Assembly: GCF_017792025.1 (NCBI RefSeq)
Contig: NZ_CP046956.1
Coordinates: 3,658,001 to 3,722,000, forward strand
Length of the DNA: 64,000 bases
Origin: Sediminibacillus dalangtanensis
GTDB lineage: Bacteria > Bacillota > Bacilli > Bacillales > Amphibacillaceae
Reading direction: 5' to 3'
Shown here: piece after piece, positions 9,179 to 18,065 of the stretch
Layout: every line of letters starts with the position of its first letter
Numbering within the stretch: position 1 is the first letter of the stretch
The notes under the pieces: generated by a model
Database searches by the model: none
What the model saw: the letters and a program-made list of their open reading frames with translations, nothing else
Told to the model about the DNA's origin: nothing
Translations under genes and position numbers: made by a program

Positions 9179-9272
9179 AATAGAGGCTGGGGGCGGCCAA
9201 AGCAAAACCGAACGAATTTGAATCGTTCGGTTTTTGTTTTCGTCACTATGCTTTTGTCCCAGCTTCTTTTAA
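9179..9272. repeat. Family A palindromic intergenic repeat, short near-perfect copy
   Basis: A 94-bp element with outer arms GAGGCTGGGGGCGGCCAAAGC and TGCTTTTGTCCCAGCTTC and a core hairpin AAAACCGAACGA / TCGTTCGGTTTT. The right arm is the best copy of the TGCTTTTGTCCC terminus in the window. It lies between convergent-facing 3' and 5' ends of arsC and topB. The AT runs on both sides of the core make it a plausible bidirectional terminator. Confidence 0.75.
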
Positions 9273-9280
9273 GTCGATTC

Positions 9281-9700
9281 TTATTCTCCTGTTTCTGCAA
9301 AGCGTTGAATGCGTTCACCAATTTGATCACGTACACGTTGGAATACTTGCCACTTTTCTTCCTCTGTTCCTTCGGCTTTGGCTGGATCGTCGAAACCCCA
9401 GTGCTCTCTTTTTACCTGTGGCGGGGTCATCGGACATTTATCTGCCGCATCTCCGCATAACGTAACGACCAAATCCGCATTGTTGAGAATATCGGAATCA
9501 ATGATATCCGATGTTTGATCGGAAATATCAATTCCGACCTCGTTCATTGCCTTCACGGCATTCGGATTCAGGCCGTGAGCCTCAATGCCAGCGCTTTTGA
9601 CATTCCATTCGTCTCCAAGATATTTTTTCCCCCAACCTTCGGCCATTTGACTGCGGCAGGAATTACCCGTACATAAGAAATAAAGTGTTTTTTTATCCAT
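9281..9700 (-). CDS. arsC: Arsenate reductase, thioredoxin-coupled
   Basis: Reduces arsenate to arsenite using thioredoxin. The low-molecular-weight phosphatase-type P-loop CTGNSCRS gives nucleophile Cys10, and the relay pair Cys82 and Cys89 lies in [10 protein letters not shown]. These three numbers match S. aureus pI258 ArsC exactly when translation starts at the ATG at 9700. That start also has AAGGAG at the right distance, whereas the ATG at 9709 sits directly on the ribosome site. It is the last gene of arsRBC, 18 bp after arsB. Confidence 0.96.
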   Translation of the reverse strand: MDKKTLYFLCTGNSCRSQMAEGWGKKYLGDEWNVKSAGIEAHGLNPNAVKAMNEVGIDISDQTSDIIDSDILNNADLVVTLCGDAADKCPMTPPQVKREHWGFDDPAKAEGTEEEKWQVFQRVRDQIGERIQRFAETGE

Positions 9701-9718
9701 GTTATCCATCTCCTTGGT

Positions 9719-11017
9719 TTATAGTAATAATAGCGTTAGAAACAGTCCTGTCAATGTAACGAACAAGATGGGAATCGTCAAAATGATCCCTGTCTTGAAA
9801 TAAGTGCCCCAGCTGATTTTCACGCCTTTTTGCGAAAGGACATGGAGCCAAAGCAGCGTTGCCAGAGAACCGATAGGGGTGATTTTCGGACCCAAGTCAG
9901 ATCCGATGACATTGGCATAAATGAGCGCTTCCCTCATGACCCCCGTTGTATTAGTTTCCGCGATTGCGAGCGCATCAATCATGACGGTCGGCATGTTATT
10001 CATAATCGAAGATAAAATGGCTGCAATGAAGCCCATCGCTACCGTTCCGACAAACAGCCCCTGCTCTGCACTCGCCTCAATAGCGCGGGCCAGAACCTCG
10101 GTCAGCCCGGCATTCCGCAGGCCGTACACGACAACGTACATACCGATCGAGAAAAAGACAATCTCCCAGGGTGCACCTTTTACCACAGCTGCCGTGTTCA
10201 CAGCCTTGCTTCCGCGGGCCATAACCAGGAAGAATACCGCAACTATACCGGCAACGATTGAAACAGGAAGGGATATGAATTCACTGACAAAATAACCGAT
10301 GAGCAGGACACCGAGTACATACCAGGATATCCGGAACAATTTCGGATCTCTTATCGCTTCCACCGGTTTTTTTAGCTGGGACAAGTCGTACTGTTTGGGA
10401 ATGTTTTTCCTGAAATAAATAAATAACACCAAAACAGTTGCACCCAGGGAAAACAGGTTGGGGATAACCATCCTTGATGCATATTCCAGAAACCCGATGC
10501 CGAAGAAGTCGGCCGATACTATGTTTACCAGGTTGCTGACAACCAACGGCAGTGAGGTTGTATCAGCAATAAAGCCGCTCGCCATGATAAAGGGAAAAAT
10601 CATTTTCTCCTGAAAATTCAAGTTGCGTACCATCGCCAGTACGATCGGCGTCAGGATCAAGGCAGCCCCGTCATTGGCAAACAGGGCTGCCACAACCGCT
10701 CCCAACAAGCTGACGTAAACAAACATTTTCACACCGTTTCCTTGGGCTGCTCTCGCCATGTGTAAAGCTGCCCATTCAAAGAAACCAATCTCATCCAATA
10801 TAAGAGAAATAAGAATAATTGCGACAAAGGCAAGAGTGGCATTCCAGACGATTTCAGTGACTTCCCATACGTCACTAAGACCTACTACTCCTGCCAACAA
10901 TGCAAGGACAGCACCGCCGCAGGCAGACCATCCAATCGACAATCCTTTCGGCTGCCAGATCACAAGGACAAGGGTAACCAAAAAGATCAATAATGCTAAT
11001 ATGATTGCTAAAGACAA
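9719..11017 (-). CDS. arsB: Arsenite efflux pump membrane protein ArsB
   Basis: Arsenite/proton antiporter of the ArsB/NhaD superfamily, 432 residues, with about 11-12 membrane segments. The conserved loop [19 protein letters not shown] at about residues 114-132 and a second internal repeat with [14 protein letters not shown] mark the two inverted halves. The start is TTG at 11017, 7 bases after GGAGGGA; no ATG fits. It lies between arsR and arsC in one operon under ArsR control. No arsA ATPase is present, so it should work as a secondary pump. Confidence 0.95.
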   Translation of the reverse strand: MSLAIILALLIFLVTLVLVIWQPKGLSIGWSACGGAVLALLAGVVGLSDVWEVTEIVWNATLAFVAIILISLILDEIGFFEWAALHMARAAQGNGVKMFVYVSLLGAVVAALFANDGAALILTPIVLAMVRNLNFQEKMIFPFIMASGFIADTTSLPLVVSNLVNIVSADFFGIGFLEYASRMVIPNLFSLGATVLVLFIYFRKNIPKQYDLSQLKKPVEAIRDPKLFRISWYVLGVLLIGYFVSEFISLPVSIVAGIVAVFFLVMARGSKAVNTAAVVKGAPWEIVFFSIGMYVVVYGLRNAGLTEVLARAIEASAEQGLFVGTVAMGFIAAILSSIMNNMPTVMIDALAIAETNTTGVMREALIYANVIGSDLGPKITPIGSLATLLWLHVLSQKGVKISWGTYFKTGIILTIPILFVTLTGLFLTLLLL

Positions 11018-11033
11018 GGTTTATTCCCTCCAA

Positions 11034-11378
11034 TTAACAACACGTAATCCGTGTCCCTTTTGCTTCCAGTTCTTTTAGTTTATACTCCTGATCAGGCAAT
11101 TGCAGGAGCACTTGCTGGACAAACGGAAAATATTCGCTGTTTTGATTGATCGAATAAAAAATCCATTGTCCTTTACGTTCTTCTTTAACTACTCCAACAT
11201 CACGCAATTTACGGAGATGCTGACTGATCGCCGGTTGACTCGCCTGGAATATTTCTACGAATTCACAAACACAACAATCATGATTCTCAAGCAGCTTCAT
11301 CATCGTCAGCCGAGTCTTATCTCCCAGTAATTTGAGAATCATGGCAGCTTTCTCCATTTCGATTTCCGTTTTTACCAT
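11034..11378 (-). CDS. arsR: ArsR-family arsenic-responsive repressor
   Basis: Winged-helix repressor, 114 residues, that leaves DNA when arsenite binds. The metal site DCCVCEF (Cys35, Cys36, Cys38) lies in the first DNA-binding helix region, and the recognition helix is SQPAISQHLRKLRDVGVV. The protein ends in an extra ITCC pair that could add thiol ligands. First gene of arsRBC. The AT-rich palindromic stretch TATATTAATATATAATG just upstream (11400-11418) is a likely promoter/operator. Confidence 0.94.
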   Translation of the reverse strand: MVKTEIEMEKAAMILKLLGDKTRLTMMKLLENHDCCVCEFVEIFQASQPAISQHLRKLRDVGVVKEERKGQWIFYSINQNSEYFPFVQQVLLQLPDQEYKLKELEAKGTRITCC

Positions 11379-11528
11379 ACATGCAGCCCCTTCCTAATCC
11401 GTATATTAATATATAATGATTCGCTTATATATGCAAATAAAAAAACTTTATGAAAAACACATTCTGTATCCCCCTCCACCCTCAAGCAATCTCCGTAGTG
11501 GAAGAGGATCCCAGCAATTACTGGAATG

Positions 11529-11657
11529 CTATATTTTTTTCATTATCTTCCCTTGGCCATTACACACCGGACATTTATTATCCAGGCGAAAGAACAGGAA
11601 TTTTTTTTGAATACTTCCCTTCCCACGACAGCTCCGGCATATCGTATATAATTTCAC
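11529..11657 (-). CDS. Tiny DnaJ-type zinc-ribbon protein (42 residues)
   Basis: A short reading frame not preceded by any other gene. It begins GTG AAA TTA and has AAAGGA eight bases upstream. The product carries two CxxCxGxG motifs, CRSCRGKG (residues 7-14) and CPVCNGQG (29-36), joined by a basic and aromatic linker. This is the cysteine pattern of the DnaJ zinc centre and of anti-TRAP, so the protein should bind one zinc. AT-rich promoter-like boxes (TTATAAT) lie 40-90 bases upstream. I do not recognise the gene. It shares strand with arsRBC but lies upstream of the arsR promoter, so it is probably separate. Confidence 0.6.
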   Translation of the reverse strand: MKLYTICRSCRGKGSIQKKFLFFRLDNKCPVCNGQGKIMKKI

Positions 11658-11833
11658 ATGCCCAATCCTTTCTGTTTTTTAAACGTACACTTTATAATCC
11701 AACTCAATTATAACATGAATCCAAACAGGACATTCGATTATAACCATTCCATTCCTATTATAGCCGGTTATACATCAAAAAACGGAAATCATAAATGCCA
11801 AGAGATAATACTTAAAAAATCCTATTTCCAATA

Positions 11834-11882
11834 AAAAGGGGCTGCCCTATAAGTCTCTTTAAGACCTGTGTGACTGCCCCTT
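11834..11882 (-). terminator. Strong palindromic terminator downstream of the SulP remnant
   Basis: On the minus strand AAGGGGCAGTC pairs imperfectly with GGGCAGCCCCTT around an inner GTCT/AGAC stem and is followed by TTTT. It lies 19 bp after the end of the SulP fragment and is probably that gene's original terminator. Confidence 0.7.
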
Positions 11883-11900
11883 GGATTTGTATGTTTCATT

Positions 11901-12064
11901 TCAGCTGAAAATATGACTTACTTTGATGACAGACTGCCCGATCATGGCACAACCAGCCATACCACCGAAAAATCCAGTCACGACATTGGCAATGCCTTCC
12001 GCGGCTTTCTTTGTTTTTATCACTCTCTGTATCTGTCATATCATCCACGATATTGGCAGTGAGC
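11901..12064 (-). pseudogene. Remnant of a SulP-family anion transporter
   Basis: Translation of the minus strand gives [20 protein letters not shown], then, after a change of frame near 12000, [20 protein letters not shown] and QSVIKV before a stop at 11901. This is the well-conserved middle region of SulP sulfate/anion permeases, where the family has DKNKE-RGQGIANV. Two bases are missing at the frame switch. Both the N-terminal membrane domain and the STAS domain are absent. It is therefore a decayed fragment, with its terminator still in place. Confidence 0.8.
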
Positions 12065-12122
12065 TATACGATTCCATATAACAAAAAGTATAAAAAAGGC
12101 GAACTGAATATATTCTTTTATA

Positions 12123-12233
12123 ATGGGGTATAATCAATTGGCTGTTTTTTTAAAAATCGGCAGGCATTGGCGCGTCAAAAAAGAGGATCTAAACGAATTT
12201 ATCGAACGACTTAAAAATGGAGAAAGAATCTAA
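12123..12233 (+). pseudogene. Remnant of an excisionase/MerR-type HTH protein
   Basis: An ATG-led frame of 36 codons. Its second half, KIGRHWRVKKEDLNEFIERL, is the C-terminal half of the HTH_17 (excisionase-family) domain, which normally follows a helix-turn-helix of about 30 residues. Here that first half is replaced by MGYNQLAVFL, so the DNA-recognition helix is gone. No ribosome site precedes the ATG. A hairpin with a T-run follows. It is most simply a gene end left behind by a deletion; a functional micro-protein cannot be excluded. Confidence 0.6.
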
Positions 12234-12247
12234 ATAGATGCGGAAGA

Positions 12248-12284
12248 AACGTCAAGCGTGCAAACTATCTCACTTGGCGTTTTT
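12248..12284 (+). terminator. Terminator after the HTH remnant
   Basis: AACGTCAAGCGTG pairs with CACTTGGCGTT (some G-T and mismatches) and is followed by TTTT. It fits the 3' end of the plus-strand HTH remnant. Confidence 0.6.
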
Positions 12285-12395
12285 CAAATGGAATCCCTAA
12301 TTTGCGAATATTGAAGTGGACTTGATAGCATCGTCAATATAAAACGCTTACATAATAGAAGAAAATCGCTTCAGAACGGAAGAATAGAACAAAAT

Positions 12396-12420
12396 CAAAA
12401 ACGAGCGCAACTGCACCCGT
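12396..12420 (-). terminator. Terminator of the 5'-nucleotidase gene
   Basis: On the minus strand ACGGGTGC pairs with GCGCTCGT across an AGTT tetraloop and runs into TTTTT. It starts 10 bp beyond the stop codon. Confidence 0.75.
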
Positions 12421-12429
12421 CTTCTTTTC

Positions 12430-13992
12430 CTAAATGGTCACCTTCCAATTATGATTGCAAGTAGCTTTAATTGTTTTCCGTTTTAAAATGTAATCAGCAA
12501 TCAGCTCGGTCATGTCGACCGGTATATCTTTGATCAGCGGCTTGTCTTGGTACATATCGAAGTCGCCGGCACCGCCAGCACGGTAGTTGTTCATCACTAC
12601 ATCATATTGCTTGGAAAGATCGATCGGTTTGCCATGATAGTCCAGCTTGACCACGCGCTCCCCGACCGGATTGGAAATTTGCAGCTGATAATCGATCCCT
12701 TCCCACATATCATAGTTATAATGCTGCGGTTTTGGCTCGATAAAAGCTGGATTGACGATGATTTCTCCATCCACGACTTGGAAGTATTTCGCGCTTTGCT
12801 CCAGAGCATCCTTGATATCCTGTCCACTGATGCGGATGACGTTCAACGTATTTGGATACACATAGTTCGAAACAATGTCCCGCATGGTTACATTTTCTCC
12901 AAACCCTGGTGAATCGTTATTGAATAGGGCGGTATTGGCAATATCCACGCCCGCCGCGTCCATTTGCACCTTATTGATAAATTCAATTAAAGGGTTGTCC
13001 TGGAGACGGGTTTCCATGGGGTCATCGATCGTCATGTCCCCTTCAATTTTCCCAATCGGGCTGTCCAGCCATTCCTGTGTAGCTTCCTCAAAATCAGCAA
13101 TCAAATCCAGCACTTTCTCATCTGCTTTGATTTGTTCGTCTATTTCGATGACAGCAGGCGTTGCCTGTTTCAATTGCCAGCCTCCATTGGTCTTCTCCAA
13201 TGACAATGTCACTTCTCCAAGCATTTGCCCATTATTGCTTGGCTGAACGACAGCTATATTGTTGACTGTTTCGGCAACCGTCCGATGCTGGTGACCAGTA
13301 ACCAATACATCGACTCCTTCAAACTCCTGCAGCATTTGATAACCTTCATTTTCACCGGTCAGCCGCTCGGTCGGTTCTCCGGTTTTCAGGTCCCGTTCAA
13401 ACCCGCCATGATAGGAAACAATCATCACGTCCGGCTCCTCTGTTTCCTGGATAAATGCCACCCATTTTTTTGCCGTCTCCAAGGCATCCGGAAACGCAAG
13501 ACCTTGGATATTCCTCGCTTCCTCCCAATTAGGGATGAATTGAGTGGTTAAGCCAAGGACTGCGATTTTGACACCGGCAATCTCATTTAGAATGTATGGC
13601 TTGCCAAATGCCGGTTTTCCGTTAGCTTCATCGATAACCGTTGCGGAAAGCCATGGAAAATCAGCTTGTTCTACCACCTTTTTTAAATATTCCTGTCCAT
13701 AATTGAATTCATGATTTCCAAAAACCGACGATTGATAGCCCATATGATTGGCCACTTTGATGATCGGGTTCGGTTCTTCCTGTTTATACTTCGCATGGTA
13801 ATAAGTCAAAGGGCTCCCCTGGATCAAGTCTCCGTTATCGAGCAATAGCACATTGCTTTCTGCTCTCTTTTGATTTACCAGAGTGGAAATTTTCGCCAGT
13901 CCGAGGCCTTGGTCTGTATGGTCCCGGTAAGTAGTCGGATAGATATATCCATGTATATCACTGGTGACTAGTACGTGAATCTCTGTCTGCAT
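12430..13992 (-). CDS. Cytosolic 5'-nucleotidase / 2',3'-cyclic-nucleotide phosphodiesterase (YunD/UshA-like)
   Basis: Two-domain metallophosphoesterase of about 520 residues that removes phosphate from nucleotides or cyclic nucleotides. The N-terminal metal-binding motifs are DIHGYIYP, LLDNGDLIQGSP, FGNHEFNYG, IVSYHGGF and GHQHR. The C-terminal 5'-nucleotidase domain contains NNYRAGGAGDF. There is no signal peptide, so it should act inside the cell, unlike secreted UshA. The ATG at 13992 follows AGGAGGG; an upstream in-frame start at 14040 lacks one. It is divergent from phnDCEE across a region with PhoP-like boxes, which suggests a shared role in phosphate supply. Substrate choice is inference. 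Confidence 0.88.
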   Translation of the reverse strand: MQTEIHVLVTSDIHGYIYPTTYRDHTDQGLGLAKISTLVNQKRAESNVLLLDNGDLIQGSPLTYYHAKYKQEEPNPIIKVANHMGYQSSVFGNHEFNYGQEYLKKVVEQADFPWLSATVIDEANGKPAFGKPYILNEIAGVKIAVLGLTTQFIPNWEEARNIQGLAFPDALETAKKWVAFIQETEEPDVMIVSYHGGFERDLKTGEPTERLTGENEGYQMLQEFEGVDVLVTGHQHRTVAETVNNIAVVQPSNNGQMLGEVTLSLEKTNGGWQLKQATPAVIEIDEQIKADEKVLDLIADFEEATQEWLDSPIGKIEGDMTIDDPMETRLQDNPLIEFINKVQMDAAGVDIANTALFNNDSPGFGENVTMRDIVSNYVYPNTLNVIRISGQDIKDALEQSAKYFQVVDGEIIVNPAFIEPKPQHYNYDMWEGIDYQLQISNPVGERVVKLDYHGKPIDLSKQYDVVMNNYRAGGAGDFDMYQDKPLIKDIPVDMTELIADYILKRKTIKATCNHNWKVTI

Positions 13993-14090
13993 GATTTCCC
14001 TCCTGTGTTTGGTTATCTCCTGTATCTCTAAATTTATCATAACAATTCCAAAATCTATTATAATCGAAATCGGGGAAATTTTTTTAAAAT

Positions 14091-14133
14091 TTTACAAACT
14101 ATTTACATCATATGACAAAAATTATGCTATAGT
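14091..14133 (+). promoter_or_regulatory. Tandem PhoP-like boxes and -10 region upstream of phnD
   Basis: TTTACA (14091), TTTACA (14102) and TGACAA (14113) repeat at an exact 11-bp period, the spacing of TT(A/C/T)ACA boxes in Bacillus Pho promoters. A weaker TTTTTT lies one period upstream. A -10-like TATGCT or TATAGT follows at 14123-14133. The array lies between the divergent nucleotidase and phnD genes and could serve both. Confidence 0.65.
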
Positions 14134-14176
14134 AACGGAGTAACACATTTTAAAAAATATTGGAGGTAGTTTTCCT

Positions 14177-15118
14177 ATGTTGTTTAAGAAGCTTGCAACA
14201 GTTGGAGCGACTTTAGCTTTAACGGCTGGTATTATTAGTGGGTGCGGCGGTTCAGATGATGCAGAAGGCGCTAGCGGTGAAGGTTCAGAGGCTTATGTTC
14301 CAGAGAAATTGACGGTGCAATTCGTCCCTTCCCAGAATGCAGATACATTGGAAGCCAAAGCGAAACCATTGGAAGAATTGCTTAGTGAACGTCTGGACAT
14401 TCCGGTTGAGGTTAGTGTATCCACAAACTACAACACAATCATAGAAGCTATGGATTCAAAGAAAGTTGACGTAGGATTCTTACCCCCTACTGCTTATGTG
14501 TTAGCAAAAGAAAAAGGTGCAGCAGAAGTAATCCTGCAAGCACAGCGTTACGGTGTGGAAGATGAAACCGGACAACCGACAGACGAGCTGGTGGACGGTT
14601 ACAAATCTGAGTTTGTCGTAAAAGCAGACTCTGATATTGAGAGCATTGAAGACTTAGAAGGCAAAAAGATCGCCTTCCAGGACGTTACTTCTTCTGCAGG
14701 GTATGTATGGCCGGCAGCTGCTTTGATGGATGCTGGTATCGATCCACTTGAAGATGTACAAGGTGTTACTGTCAAAGGTCACGACCAAGGTGTTATCTCG
14801 GTTCTTAACGGGGACGTGGACGCAGCAGTTGTCTTCCAGGATGCACGTAACACTGTAGTAGGAGATTACCCGACTGTATTTGAAGATACAAAGATTATTG
14901 AGTTTACTGAAATGATCCCTAACGATACTATCGCTGTCCGTTCCGATATGGATTCCGAGTGGAGCGATAAAATCAAAGAAGCCTTCATCGATATCGGACA
15001 AGATGAAGAAGGCCATGAAATCGTTAAAGAAATCTATACACATGAAGGATATGTTGAATCAGAAGACAGCAAGTTTGATATCGTGAGAGAGTACTCTGAC
15101 AAAGTTAAAACCGAATAG
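14177..15118 (+). CDS. phnD: Phosphonate-type ABC transporter substrate-binding lipoprotein
   Basis: Extracellular lipid-anchored receptor, 313 residues. The signal peptide ends in the lipobox IISGCGG with the modified Cys near residue 23. An acidic Ser/Gly linker leads to a periplasmic-binding-protein type II fold with PhnD features, for instance MDSKKVDVGFLPPTAYVL and IAFQDVTSSAGYVWPAAALM (the latter lines the anion pocket). GGAGG lies upstream of the ATG. It heads phnDCEE and is followed by an attenuator-like hairpin, which would make receptor mRNA more abundant than transporter mRNA. The ligand may be phosphonate, phosphite, hypophosphite or a phosphate ester; no C-P lyase or phosphonatase gene is nearby. 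Confidence 0.92.
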   Translation: MLFKKLATVGATLALTAGIISGCGGSDDAEGASGEGSEAYVPEKLTVQFVPSQNADTLEAKAKPLEELLSERLDIPVEVSVSTNYNTIIEAMDSKKVDVGFLPPTAYVLAKEKGAAEVILQAQRYGVEDETGQPTDELVDGYKSEFVVKADSDIESIEDLEGKKIAFQDVTSSAGYVWPAAALMDAGIDPLEDVQGVTVKGHDQGVISVLNGDVDAAVVFQDARNTVVGDYPTVFEDTKIIEFTEMIPNDTIAVRSDMDSEWSDKIKEAFIDIGQDEEGHEIVKEIYTHEGYVESEDSKFDIVREYSDKVKTE

Positions 15119-15164
15119 TTTCATCCGTTTTCGGGATCAAGCCTATCCAATAGTATGAACATAC

Positions 15165-15200
15165 AGCCAGTCGATATTATCTCGTACTGGCTTTTCTTTT
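15165..15200 (+). terminator. Attenuator/terminator hairpin between phnD and phnC
   Basis: AGCCAGT and ACTGGCT form a perfect 7-bp stem followed by TTTTCTTTT. It lies 50 bp after phnD inside an otherwise continuous transport operon, so partial read-through is likely. Confidence 0.75.
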
Positions 15201-15267
15201 ATGTAAACGAATAGATACATCCAGCAGCTCAGATTTGATTAAATTCTTGTAAAGGTTGGTATGAAGA

Positions 15268-16065
15268 GTGATAGAATTCAAGAACGTTTCGAAAGTTTAT
15301 CCGAATGGTACACAAGGATTGAAAAACATCAATGTCAAAATTGAAAAAGGCGAATTTGTCGTTATTGTCGGCCTTTCCGGTGCAGGGAAATCTACTTTTC
15401 TCCGTTCGATTAACAGACTGCACGAAATCACTTCTGGCGAAATAGCCATCGACGGTAAGTCGATCACAAAAGCAAAAGGGAAAGATTTGCGTATCGCCCG
15501 CCGGGACATCGGGATGATTTTCCAAAACTTCAACCTGGTAAAAAGGTCGACGGTTATCCGGAATGTCCTGTCCGGCCGGGTTGGCTATCACTCCACCTTG
15601 CGGACAGTCCTTGGCCTGTTCCCTAAAGAAGATGTCAATCTTGCCCTCAACGCTTTGGAGCGGGTAAACATTGTCGAGAAAGCTTACACCCGATCTGATC
15701 AGCTTTCTGGCGGGCAGCAACAAAGGGTATCGATTGCCCGCGCACTTGCACAGGAAGCGAAAATCATCCTGGCAGACGAGCCTGTTGCCTCGCTTGACCC
15801 TCTGACTACGAAACAAGTAATGGATGACTTGCAAAAAATCAACCAGGATCTGGGTATCACGACCGTGGTAAACTTGCATTTCATCGATATCGCCAGACAG
15901 TATGCGACCAGAATTATCGGCCTGCAAGCTGGCGAAGTTGTATTTGACGGTCCTGTCGAAGAAGCAACCGATGAAAGGTTCTCTGAAATTTACGGCCGTC
16001 CTCTTGAAACAAGAGAAGATGAAGAAGTAGAAGTAGGAGAGTCTGCCCATGAATCAAGTAAATGA
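15268..16065 (+). CDS. phnC: Phosphonate-type ABC transporter ATP-binding protein
   Basis: ATPase subunit of the importer, 265 residues. Walker A is GLSGAGKS (about residues 35-42), the signature is LSGGQQQR and Walker B is [13 protein letters not shown]. The C-terminus is acidic ([10 protein letters not shown]). The start is GTG at 15268; the upstream sequence has only a modest ribosome site (AAAGG, GAAGA), consistent with attenuated expression after the hairpin. It overlaps phnE by 17 bp. Confidence 0.94.
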   Translation: MIEFKNVSKVYPNGTQGLKNINVKIEKGEFVVIVGLSGAGKSTFLRSINRLHEITSGEIAIDGKSITKAKGKDLRIARRDIGMIFQNFNLVKRSTVIRNVLSGRVGYHSTLRTVLGLFPKEDVNLALNALERVNIVEKAYTRSDQLSGGQQQRVSIARALAQEAKIILADEPVASLDPLTTKQVMDDLQKINQDLGITTVVNLHFIDIARQYATRIIGLQAGEVVFDGPVEEATDERFSEIYGRPLETREDEEVEVGESAHESSK

Positions 16066-16840
16066 ACAAAAGATTCCGAAAGCACCTAGCAAATGGAAGC
16101 ATTATTTTACGTTCATCCTGATTTTGCTGATGCTTTGGGCCAGTGCCTACCAAACCGACAGCACGTTCCAGGAACTAATTGAAGGCTTTCCAAACATGTT
16201 CTCTGTTCTAGATCAAATGATTCCGCCCAATTGGGCCTACTTCGACAACATTATCGGAGCCATGCTCGACACAATTCGCATGGCTGTTTTGGGTACGACC
16301 ATCGGTGCGATCATTGCCATTCCGTTTGCGATTTTCTCGGCTAGTAACATGATAAAGTCCACTTGGGTTTATTACCCTGTCCGGTTTCTTTTAAACCTGG
16401 TCCGTACCATTCCGGAATTATTACTGGCGGCAATATTCGTTGCCATTTTCGGTTTAGGGCCGCTTCCTGGTATCTTTGCCCTAGGAATTTTCTCGACAGG
16501 AATCATTGCCAAATTGACGTATGAAGCGATTGAAGGCATCGACAAAGGCCCGCTTGAGTCGATGACAGCGGTCGGGGCCAATAAAATCCAGTGGATCATG
16601 TTTTCCGTGGTGCCACAGGTTGCCGCTTACTACGTGTCTTATGTACTTTATTCTTTTGAAATCAATGTCCGTGCTGCTGCTATTTTAGGACTCGTTGGGG
16701 CGGGAGGTATCGGCGAATATTACGACCGGACCCTTGGCTTCCTTGAATATGACAAGGTCAGCACGATTATTATATTCACGTTGTTGGTTGTGTTAATTAT
16801 TGATTATATCAGTACTAAATTACGGGAGAATTTACTATGA
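16049..16840 (+). CDS. phnE: Phosphonate-type ABC transporter permease, first copy
   Basis: Membrane subunit of 263 residues with about six membrane segments. The ABC permease EAA loop reads [20 protein letters not shown] (about residues 170-189), followed by the family motif YRTL-like [15 protein letters not shown]. The ATG lies inside the end of phnC, with AGGAGA nine bases upstream, so translation is coupled. It shares its stop region with the second permease by a 4-bp ATGA overlap. The pair probably forms a heterodimeric channel. Confidence 0.93.
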   Translation: MNQVNEQKIPKAPSKWKHYFTFILILLMLWASAYQTDSTFQELIEGFPNMFSVLDQMIPPNWAYFDNIIGAMLDTIRMAVLGTTIGAIIAIPFAIFSASNMIKSTWVYYPVRFLLNLVRTIPELLLAAIFVAIFGLGPLPGIFALGIFSTGIIAKLTYEAIEGIDKGPLESMTAVGANKIQWIMFSVVPQVAAYYVSYVLYSFEINVRAAAILGLVGAGGIGEYYDRTLGFLEYDKVSTIIIFTLLVVLIIDYISTKLRENLL

Positions 16841-17637
16841 GCAGTGCAACTAGACCAATAAAACCAAAAAAGAATATCATCAGACGCTGGGTTATCTTTA
16901 TAGCGCTTGCTTTATTGTATATCTGGGCTTTATCCGGTGTACCGGTAGAGGGATTCAAAGAGACAGCCGGCCAAATCTCGAAAGCGATTGTTTCGGGTAT
17001 CTTTTCACCGGATTGGGATTATGTTTATTTACCTGAGGGAGAAGACTTGCTTCGCGGTCTCCTTGATACATTGGCCATTGCGATTTTGGGTACCTTTATT
17101 TCGGCCTTTCTCTGTATCCCATTCGCTTTTTGGGCGGCAAACAATATGAGCAAGATTAAAGCCAATGCAGGGATCGGAAAATTCTTTCTCAGCTTCGTCC
17201 GTACGTTTCCTGAATTGGTCATGGCCTTGTTGTTCATCAAAATGGTCGGACCAGGTTCGTTTGCCGGTGTTCTGGCATTGGGACTTCATTCCATCGGTAT
17301 GCTTGGCAAATTATTTTCCGAGGAAGTGGAAAATATTGATTTCGGACCTTCCGAAGCGTTGAAGGCGACTGGCGCCCGTCCGCTTCAAACGTTGTGGTTT
17401 GCCGTATTTCCGCAGGTATTGCCCGGCTTTATCTCTTACACCTTATACCGGTTCGAAATCAATCTCCGGTCTGCCAGCGTGCTCGGTATTATCGGAGCCG
17501 GCGGGATCGGTACACCTTTGATTTTCGCCATGCAATCCCGGGACTGGAGCCGTGTCGGCATCATCCTTCTGGGAATTATCGTGATGGTGACCATCGTAGA
17601 CATTATTTCCGGATATCTTCGTAAAAAAATTGTTTAA
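16837..17637 (+). CDS. phnE: Phosphonate-type ABC transporter permease, second copy
   Basis: Second membrane subunit, 266 residues, paralogous to the preceding gene. The EAA loop is SEALKATGARPLQTLWFAVF, and the C-terminal half carries GIIGAGGIGTPLIFAMQSRD. The start overlaps the previous stop (ATGA). It ends the operon; a perfect terminator hairpin lies 40 bp downstream. Two different PhnE proteins are common in Firmicute phnDCEE transporters. Confidence 0.93.
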   Translation: MSSATRPIKPKKNIIRRWVIFIALALLYIWALSGVPVEGFKETAGQISKAIVSGIFSPDWDYVYLPEGEDLLRGLLDTLAIAILGTFISAFLCIPFAFWAANNMSKIKANAGIGKFFLSFVRTFPELVMALLFIKMVGPGSFAGVLALGLHSIGMLGKLFSEEVENIDFGPSEALKATGARPLQTLWFAVFPQVLPGFISYTLYRFEINLRSASVLGIIGAGGIGTPLIFAMQSRDWSRVGIILLGIIVMVTIVDIISGYLRKKIV

Positions 17638-17676
17638 TAGTACCGACATTGTCACCCAATAGACAGACACCCGCAG

Positions 17677-17722
17677 AAAACTACAATTGCCGTGAAATCC
17701 AGACCGGTAGATTGTAGTTTTT
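17677..17722 (+). terminator. Terminator of phnDCEE
   Basis: AAAACTACAAT and ATTGTAGTTTT pair across a 22-base loop and end in a T-run. It is symmetrical enough to work on both strands. Confidence 0.85.
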
Positions 17723-18065
17723 CTGTTAGATCTTTTCCTTATTATAAGGGCGTTGACTGATTAAAATGCGGCGTGGCATCTCGATTCCTTCTATATAGGG
17801 AAAGATTGATTGCTGTGATGCCCACATCATTCTCCTATTGCATTGATTTTTTGAACCCTACTTTATTGAGGGTTGGTGTTTGTGGCAGGCACCTGCCGCC
17901 CACGGTAGCTTAGTGTAACTTCACGCACGTTACACCTTCACTCTCCCGAAAAGTCAGATAGAATCCGCAGCTTGTCAGAAGCAGTCCTCGCAGTACATTG
18001 ACTAAAAGCAGCAAAACCTTTATCCTTGATTGGATGGAATACTATTTGGAGGAATGTTATAACTT
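17723..18065. other. Intergenic region before ykpA
   Basis: No reading frame with a ribosome site is visible. The stretch holds a small hairpin GGCAGGCACCTGCC near 17885 and, at its end, the ykpA ribosome site GGAGG (18051). A long leader for the ABC-F gene is possible, but I could not define an upstream peptide or an anti-terminator. Confidence 0.4.
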
